Positions 57,230 to 64,000 of a stretch of 64,000 bases of DNA are shown here, in pieces. Position 1 is the first letter of the stretch; each line of letters opens with the position of its first letter. Location of the stretch: the NCBI GenBank assembly GCA_023014335.1, contig JAECYW010000006.1, positions 2,108,001 to 2,172,000 of the forward strand. Reading direction: 5' to 3'. The DNA is from Galerina marginata. Taxonomy: Eukaryota > Basidiomycota > Agaricomycetes > Agaricales > Galerinaceae. The notes under the pieces were generated by a model. That model did no database searches, was not told the DNA's origin, and saw only the letters and a program-made list of their open reading frames with translations. Made by a program: the position numbers and the translations under genes.

Positions 57230-58487
57230 CGGGCGAGGTTGGTAGTATTTGAGGGCACGGGGTCAGGCTCGATGGCGAGAATCTGAGAAACCAACGGTGG
57301 CGCAAAATGCACGTTTGCGGGGGATCGCGAGTAGGCTGTGACGTGGTGCAGGCTGGTGGGGTTCGGACGGTCTGAGGTAAGCGGACAGGGATTTTGAGGT
57401 TTGCGGGATGGCGTTGATTGGGTTAGGCAAGCTGGAGCCGTGGCGCGGGAACGTGGGCTACGTCGACAATTATGATGGGCGCGAGGTGGCGTGGGGTAAG
57501 CCGTAATCGGGTTGCTAATCGTCGTCTATGGCGATGGCAGTTAACGGAGAGGTGAGGTTTGGTGACGGCGTGCCTGCTGATGGTTGTACTAGTGGGGATG
57601 TCTGGTGATGTGCACGAGGCTGGTGGGTCTGCGTGGATGATTGAAGATGGACTGTAGCAAGCTCACGAGGGCTTGCGGACGCTTGTTAATGGTGACCAGG
57701 GTCAACCAAATGGTCGCTGAGGCGGTTGTGGGCGGTGGGGCGCTTTGTGTGCGGGGATAGTTGCCTCTCGGGTCGAGGTTGCCGCTTCTCGGACGGGGAT
57801 GCTGTTGAAAGTGCGGGAGAGGTGGCTCATGCGCATCGGTGCACGACATAACTCGGCGAGGGCAAACAAGGAAGGCAGAGGCCGCAAGCATGAAGGGGGA
57901 GACGTGGAACATGACGGCATGGGTAGTGCGCATGATATCTACGTCGTCAAAAGGCTGCTGGGAACAGTGGAGGCACCGATACTGAGGGGGGAGACGCGGG
58001 CAACAACTCCGCGGATGAAAGCCAGCACGGCGGAAATATCGATTTAAGGCAGAAAAGCCGGACAGAATGTCGTGGGCGCTGCCCTATGACGTGCAAGACG
58101 ATACCGTCGTCAAAAGGCCACTGGGCAGATGTGAATGACGGGGCGTCGAGCTTGAGCATGAGGGCGAGACATAGGGCCAGAACGAGACATTGCCAAACTT
58201 TGAAGGAGTGGTGATGAGTTCCTAAAAGTAGAAAGTACTGTAAGAAAAAAATGCATCGCCGTAAAACAATAGAACATACCAAGTACGCAGAGGAGTCAAC
58301 TCGAGCAGAGGATGAGATGGGGAGAGCGGAAGAGTCCAACGTCGTCGAACCACATTCAGAGCCGAGAAGCACGGCATAACCAAAAATGTAATCGGCGTTT
58401 GCCGGAAACTTGCGCGTTTACACCCAGCCAAAAGTTTAGCGGGCCCTAGACAATAATAGAACTGAGTCCTATAAATAAGGCTCATAA
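57230..58487 (-). repeat. Repeat family copy C (inverted), GC-rich
   Basis: On the minus strand the head at 58487 is TTATGAGCCTTATTTATAGG, then ACTC and TTCTATTATTGTC, a diverged form of the heads of copies A and B. The body is GC-rich, unlike its AT-rich surroundings, and the contrast ends near 57230, taken as the far end. Open frames in it are short and without motifs. The similarity to copies A and B is clear only at the head. Confidence 0.45.
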
Positions 58488-59034
58488 TTAGGCGAGGATA
58501 TTTGCGTTTTCGACGTTCGCGTTTGTGCCTGTGTATTTCAGAGTACTTGGTTGATGGGTAGACATCTTTGCGCAGTTAATAAACACTGTAATGCTGGCTT
58601 GCAAGTGTACGCAAGAGTGTAGGAAATTCTGGCACGCATGATTTGTCGAGGCGACTTACCGCATTTAAAAATTAGGTAGTACAATTTGCTTTTATATTTA
58701 CCAAATATTTACTCTGGAAAATATGGATCTCATTCAGCAGCAGGATTGCCTCTGCATTCACTTCTGCCAAGTATGAGCTGATCACTGGCATATTACTAGC
58801 GGTAATTTCAAAAAAAAAATATATTTTGAAACATTTATGTAGGTGTAATATGCATGTTGTATAACATGCATGATCCCTCAACTGTAAAGCCTTCAGGTTA
58901 ATATATGTGGTTATATGAATAAATATGACACTAACGATTAAGACAGGATGATCTGGTCGATAATTCTAAGAAATGCATCAAATAGGAAGTTAAATCATGT
59001 CAGAACTCATCGTAAAGTATGACAGGAGTGGGGC
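58488..59034. other. Intergenic, nothing recognised
   Basis: AT-rich stretch between repeat copy C and the next gene, without a supported gene. Confidence 0.4.
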
Positions 59035-59524
59035 TTACGCTTTAGTTATTTCATTCACCAAAGGTATATCACCTTTTGCGATATCTGTAACACCTTCATT
59101 GTTATGTTTCACAACAAGAACCGATCCCTTCCATTTGATGTCCTTAATACCACTAATTTTGCCGATTAAATAATTGGTCAGTAAGTTTTCATCTGTCTGA
59201 AGGAACAGTTAGTGAGAGTAAAACATATAGCTTGAGACTCACTTTTGGGGAGTATATAGCGGTATAAGAAGATCCAAGGTATGTTCCTTCAGGAAGTCTA
59301 TCTATTGTCTTGTTATTGGCCGAAAGGTCAACGAGATGAGGGTAGTTCTCGTTGAATGTCGGAAGCCATGTCTCCAAAGACAAGTCTTCAAATGTTAAAG
59401 CATCAGTGATGCCCCTGTCAACCGGGACAGGCACTATATGCGGCTTCTCGCAGTGTGATCCATATAGAACCGCATTATACGATTTTCTTTCCTGTACCTG
59501 AACGTGAGCATGGGTCTGTGGCAT
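59035..59524 (-). CDS. Small uncharacterised protein
   Basis: Two exons (59524-59243, 59196-59035) joined by a 46-nt phase-0 intron (GTGAGT to CTTCAG) encode 147 residues. The sequence is well mixed and looks real: an Asp/Glu-rich front (ITDALTFEDLSLETWLP), a YPHLVDLSANNKTID stretch, then KISGIKDIKWKGSVLVVKHN and a terminal IAKGDIPLVNEITKA. There is no signal peptide, membrane segment or Cys motif. I recognise no family. It could be a member of a lineage-specific family or a domain left from a larger gene. Confidence 0.5.
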
Positions 59525-61848
59525 TTAAGTTTCTGATGATAGCTTACTCGTAGGCTAGCCCTCACATCTGCTTTTATATCTGGAACATCGCTATCACGCA
59601 TCGGGAGGTCAAAAATTAAGACAGTTGTTGCAACTTAGGATGGGTCTGTTAAATCCCCAGCTCCTTCGAGGCGACTTTATATCTTCGGTCGGATGTTAAG
59701 GTATGACGTGGTGCAGGTTGAATGCTTTCGCATGTCACGGACTCGGAAATGTTAGGTGGATGTTCATAGAGATTGGCTTTCTCGGAACTTGCTTAAAGAC
59801 GATGAAATCTGGAGTTATTAGCTATACAGTGATATAGATTGACGTGGGCATGGAAGTTGTATTTTGAAGTTAAGCAGCGCGATATCGAACCTTCCCGTTT
59901 TCGATGGGTTGTATCGAATTGTGAAGCGCATGAGAGGTCTTAGTCTATATCATTGCCGATGTTCCGGGATATGACAGCCTGTGTGATGTCTCAGGAATCG
60001 AAGTATATAATGTAGAGGTTAGTGGTTAGAGGATTTGGAAGTGGGGCGAAACTCACGGGTTTTATGAATCAGGAGCTAATATTTGTCGTAGGCGAAAGCT
60101 CTATGCCCGGCATGGCGTATCCGTGGATAGAATTTCCGGTTTCGTGCCAATGATGACCCAAAGGCTCGAACGAATACGCAGGGGGTAGTCTAGTGTTGGT
60201 GTCAATGTTAAGACCTCCGAATAAAGCGAAGAGACGTACTGAAATGTCCACTATTAAATGGCCGCTCTTGTTTCTGAGAGGATGGCAGAATATTACAAAT
60301 GGGAATGCCGCTCCTTGACTATCATGCTTCTGTGATAGCTTGTAACGACGCGGTTGGTCCTGTCAATTGGGTGCTGCTATGGGATAGAAGGACGCACCTT
60401 GATCGCTTTGAGTATTGTTGCAAACATATACCTGATCACGTACGTTAGTAATGCCTGCCTTAGAGAACGATCTGACCATACATATCTTTCATTTCGGAAA
60501 GGTGTAGTTTAGGCGTGTTCGAACCGTTACAGCCATGTGGACGATCATGACTGCAGGTCAGTTGGATAATATGGACCCGTGGGCGGTCTTGACGTGTTCG
60601 TAACATTTAAGTGATCAGGAAAGGTGAAGGATCTAAAAATCAAGGATACAACAAGTTCGAATAGTGCCTTCTAATATCCTCTAATGAGGGGGTTCTCGAC
60701 GCAGAACAAACAATCCCCGATTTCCCTCAAGAATCGGACGTTGGTATGGGGTGTAAACTAGAATAAAACAGATAGGAAAATCGCGCTTGCCTGGACCAAT
60801 GTATTCACTTAACAAGAATTACACATCTTCCTTCTATTCAGCTTTTTTCTGTTATTCCGAAATTATGTTCGAGCCGAGTCGCGGTGTGAAGGTTTAGCCA
60901 TTCGTCAATTCAATAATGGAAGAGCCACATGTTCTACGTGTTGTGAATAGGTTGTTGAGACGGCTATCTATGTCCTGAATGCTATTTATGTGGTGAGGAA
61001 CCGATCGTCTAAGTCCTGGTAAGTGACACTATTCACCTTTGAGTCGTAGGGAAAGTCGATCCCATGGTGTGTCGTGGGTGATGTTGACGGTAGCGTAGGT
61101 GAGATAGATAGGTGCCTAGTCGTAGCGACATCCAAAGTGACCCAAACGTCGGAGCAATCCAATCCGGCTTTTGAGCGGAAGCACACGAGAAATACGAGAC
61201 AAGGAGTGTTCTGGTCCTGTCAACACAAAATGCGTCCAGGGTACAATTGCATAGCCACCGGGACCTTCCCGGACCGCGTCTAAAACGGAAATGCATCTAA
61301 TCTAATCTGACGTTGCCTCACATCTGCGCACCGTTATTTGGAAGCTGGAGATAAGTGGTGGGTTGATTTGACTGGTGAAAAGAGGAAAGTGTGCTTGCTG
61401 ATCAGTTGACCCAATCTTCCTTCGGCTTACTACGTTGGCAGCTTGGACTGGAAGTTCCGAAGGCCAGTGAGTAGTGAGTGTACTGTCGGAAATTTCAAAA
61501 AGCCGGTCGAATAGGTTTGAGTTTCTCGATTATGGACCCTTTCTATCATTGTACAGCGGGAGATATGATATAGTGAGTGACCAACTCACCGGAAAAGGAT
61601 AGCATTCTTGGTACGCGAACTTTTCATGGAAAATAAGGCCAATGTGATTATTCAGGTCGGCACTCCTGCGTACTTGACATACATATTATTCCATCCTCAT
61701 GCGACAGGATGCGTCGTGCGTAAATTCGGCCTCGGAATCTTCCTGACTGGCTGACTTTCTTTTGATAGTTATGACCCTAGGCAGTTGTGAAATCCGTTTA
61801 TGCATACGCAGTATGCAAGCATCCTGTAAAAATGTGAGCAATATGGTA
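59525..61848. other. Long stretch with no firm gene
   Basis: Only weak signs are seen. On the minus strand 60069-60185 reads PPAYSFEPLGHHWHETG and on to a stop after an acceptor-like ACACTAG, and may be a terminal exon. On the same strand 60986-61186 has an open frame with LSISPTLPSTSPTTHHGIDF but no joined exon. Nothing else is supported. The area looks like decayed gene sequence. Confidence 0.3.
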
Positions 61849-62906
61849 TCATCTGAAATGAATCAAGGGGAAAACAATTGCCTTTGTGCAAGAATCATCC
61901 ATCAAAGTTAATGCACGAAGGATAGTCATCATCCTGAACTTATTTTTACCCACTTGGATAACGTTCAATGTGGACCGCAACTCGACTATGTCGCCAACTC
62001 GAAATATTACTGGCGAGGTATCAGTGAATCTATTGAGTTTGATCAGTGTGGGTACCGCTAAGTGGTTATATTGGTCTGACCTCTTGCGTTCGCCATCGTC
62101 ATCCAATACGAAATATTGAACAAGGTTATCTTCACAGAACATAAATTTATCACTGGAGGAATCCATCAATTTACCAGAACTGTCCCATTCCTTTGGGAAC
62201 GAAATGACAGTTCTCTGGTCAGCATCGAATGCCGGGGTGAACACCCTGTTGCTCGATTCGATTGCTAGCATATCAGTCGTTATCTTGGGGCTCCATTGTT
62301 CGAGATGACCTTCTGGAAATTGACGTTCGAAAATGCCGTGGAATATCGCTAAATTCTCAACTGCTTTTTCGAAAAGTGGTACATTCATGCCGAGAAGTTC
62401 CACATGTTGTCGGAGATATTTGTATTTCGTTACGTTCCTTGGGCTGTCATTCGGTGAGATAACTAAAATCTCTGACGAAGAACGACTGACCGATGTTCAC
62501 TTTCGAAGGGCGGAAGGTTTTTGGCGGACAGGACACCCTTGATTGTCACAACAACTTCGGTCGCAAGGGTATTGTCTACATTATCTGGCAGGCGAACGAG
62601 ATTCCAGAACTTGGGTTTTTCAGAGTGGTGAACAGCGAAATTTTCCCTCTTATTGGTATTCTGTTCGATTTCTTGTAAGTCTCGAAGTAGCTGTCAAGTC
62701 ACAATTTACCAAAAATATGTGGGGAAGCGACGTCTCTTTTCTCTCCTCCATAAGGCTTTCCAACAATTGTGCTAGGTATTGGGCATTTAATATCTTCGGT
62801 GTTATATTATATGTAGTGACGTACCAGCCCGATCACGGTCGTAGTGCTCGTCCATAGATTTATAGCGATAAGAGAGATAGATTCTATCAAGTTGAATTTT
62901 CTCCAT
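61849..62906 (-). CDS. Uncharacterised Agaricomycete family protein
   Basis: Three exons (62906-62825, 62680-62491, 62443-61849) add up to 288 residues in frame. The N-terminal part is charged (MEKIQLDRIYLSYRYKSMDE). A KFWNLVRLPDN motif precedes LATEVVVTIKGVLSAKNLPP. The C-terminal region includes VIFRVGDIVELRSTLNVIQV and FRMMTILRALTLMDDS. I have seen this GDxVExxxSxxxxxxxxxxxKMxxxLRxxxLxD layout in many Agaricomycete proteins of unknown role. No enzyme motif or membrane helix is seen. The 144-nt first intron was preferred because its acceptor (CTTCGAG/ACTTAC) keeps the frame, where a nearer acceptor would leave a 19-nt intron. Confidence 0.55.
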
Positions 62907-63438
62907 GTCTTATAGTTATGGATAGCCTCTCTTTCGACCGGCCAAGTATGTGTCATGGCTACTGTATTGCCGTTTTTAGTTCAGAAAAATAAAAACGAGA
63001 AAAGCACGATGCATTACGGTTCTTTCCTTTTCCGTGCAGACGCTTTTTTTGTTAAAGAAGCGAGGACTAACTACAGATGGAGTTTACATGGAAGGACGGA
63101 ATCGAGTGTTCAATAAGTCCCGGATCTACGCCTGTCCCGCTAACGGATCACGATCGATCTATTTTAAGCTAATATGTTGATCAAGAGTATGTTGGACGAA
63201 ATGTCTTTGGGAACGTTATATCCATGGGTCTGACGAACGCGTTGCTTCTGATGCCAATAGTTATTGCTTTAATGCAGACAGATAATATGGAAGGATGCGC
63301 GGTTTTCGGAACTCCGAACAATGCCCACGATAAGTCTACGATATCCCTTTAGACTGAAAGGAAAAAGATGTTCGATCAGTTTCAAAAGCTATAAAGGCCT
63401 TCATGTTCATCCACTGGATTCATCATTTTCTCTGCAAA
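62907..63438. other. Shared upstream region of divergent genes
   Basis: This stretch separates two divergent genes. No regulatory motif can be assigned by eye. Confidence 0.4.
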
Positions 63439-64000
63439 ATGGAACCACCAAGAGATAGCGATCCTGTGAAGAAAAGGATTAATAGGTGAGACTTTCAAAG
63501 TACAATATCCTCGTTCCTATCCGACCTTGACATGAACTCCAATGCACGTAGCGGCCGGCGTTCTCGAAAGCAACCAGGCCAGGGAGTGTAAGCCCTAATC
63601 TTTACCGATTGTCGCGACAATTAGGTTTCTAACACACGTTCAGTGACCCGGCTATTGTAGATTATGATCCCTCTGTTGATGCGTCAACATTGGCATCGCA
63701 TCACGAAGGCTCTCCAGGCTTGACATAGTTCGTGTATCTATTTCATTTTTTTCGTCTTCATATTTTCTCATCAGAGGTCCAGCAGTCTTGACCGTACTAC
63801 TGACGCAAGCGCTCTTGACACCCTTACCACCGGTTCGGTGGCTGTTAAGCGTAGCGCCGAAGATGCTGGTATTGACGATGCCGCTGGGTGCGTATCAGCT
63901 TTTTCGATACGCCGCGGTGTATTGGACTGAATGGATGTAACAGTTCTGATCGATTTGCTATGAACAAGAAGCCTCGCGACGGACTTGGGAACCCGACTCA
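63439..64000 (+). CDS. N-terminal part of a gene leaving the right edge
   Basis: Exon 1 (63439-63485) starts MEPPRDSDPVKKRIN and joins in frame, through a GTGAGA donor, to exon 2 (63552-63587, GRRSRKQPGQG). Exon 3 begins at 63644 (DPAIVDYDPSVDASTLASHH). A later exon from 63776 reads RSSSLDRTTDASALDTLTTG and VAVKRSAEDAGIDDAAG, then joins to SDRFAMNKKPRDGLGNPT at the right edge. The junction between exon 3 and the exon at 63776 is unresolved, because no donor with a good consensus keeps the frame. The protein start is polar and basic, with RRSRK and KR clusters as in nuclear proteins. No domain is visible before the edge. Confidence 0.45.

Noticed and set aside
57589..58372. Minus-strand frames up to 141 codons in repeat copy C
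   Set aside because: They lie in the GC-rich repeat body, have biased composition and no motif or splice support.

Overview
The window reads as nuclear DNA of a mushroom-forming basidiomycete (Agaricomycetes). Genes are cut by many short introns (mostly 45-80 nt, GT-AG), first exons can be as small as 10 nt, and several families typical of Agaricomycetes are present. All gene models were built by hand from reading frame, splice sites and recognisable motifs; no search was run.

Left part, 1-28.4 kb, is mostly ordinary gene space. A large multi-pass membrane protein with a Ser-rich acidic tail runs off the left edge. It is followed by a small secreted protein made of three cystine-knot-like modules, a protein of a fungal restriction-endonuclease-like family, a secreted M28 metallopeptidase, SUMO, a 1625-residue I-BAR-like protein, the GPI-anchor enzyme GPI13/PIG-O, an F-box protein, anthranilate phosphoribosyltransferase (TRP4) and a second F-box protein.

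Middle part, 28.4-42 kb, is mobile-element territory. A Helitron with one long Rep-helicase gene (29.7-38.8 kb) is split by a 2.46 kb insertion. The insertion belongs to a GC-rich repeat family with two further copies in the window, both inverted (near 40.1-41.3 kb and 57.2-58.5 kb).

Right part, 42-64 kb, is AT-richer and accessory in character. It holds a small RING protein beside a membrane protein, a TEA/ATTS-domain transcription factor, remnants of an ABC transporter, a tandem trio of paralogues that couple an F-box-like N-terminus to a nucleotidyltransferase-like core, a seven-helix fungal rhodopsin-like protein, two uncharacterised proteins, and the start of a gene leaving the right edge.

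The genes do not form one pathway. The housekeeping genes (SUMO, GPI13, TRP4) sit among lineage-specific ones. The most distinctive items are the exon-per-module secreted protein, the tandem F-box/NTase-like trio with a shared 10-nt first exon, the Helitron split by a repeat that recurs nearby, and two short relics of a secreted-protein exon whose differences are all in third codon positions.
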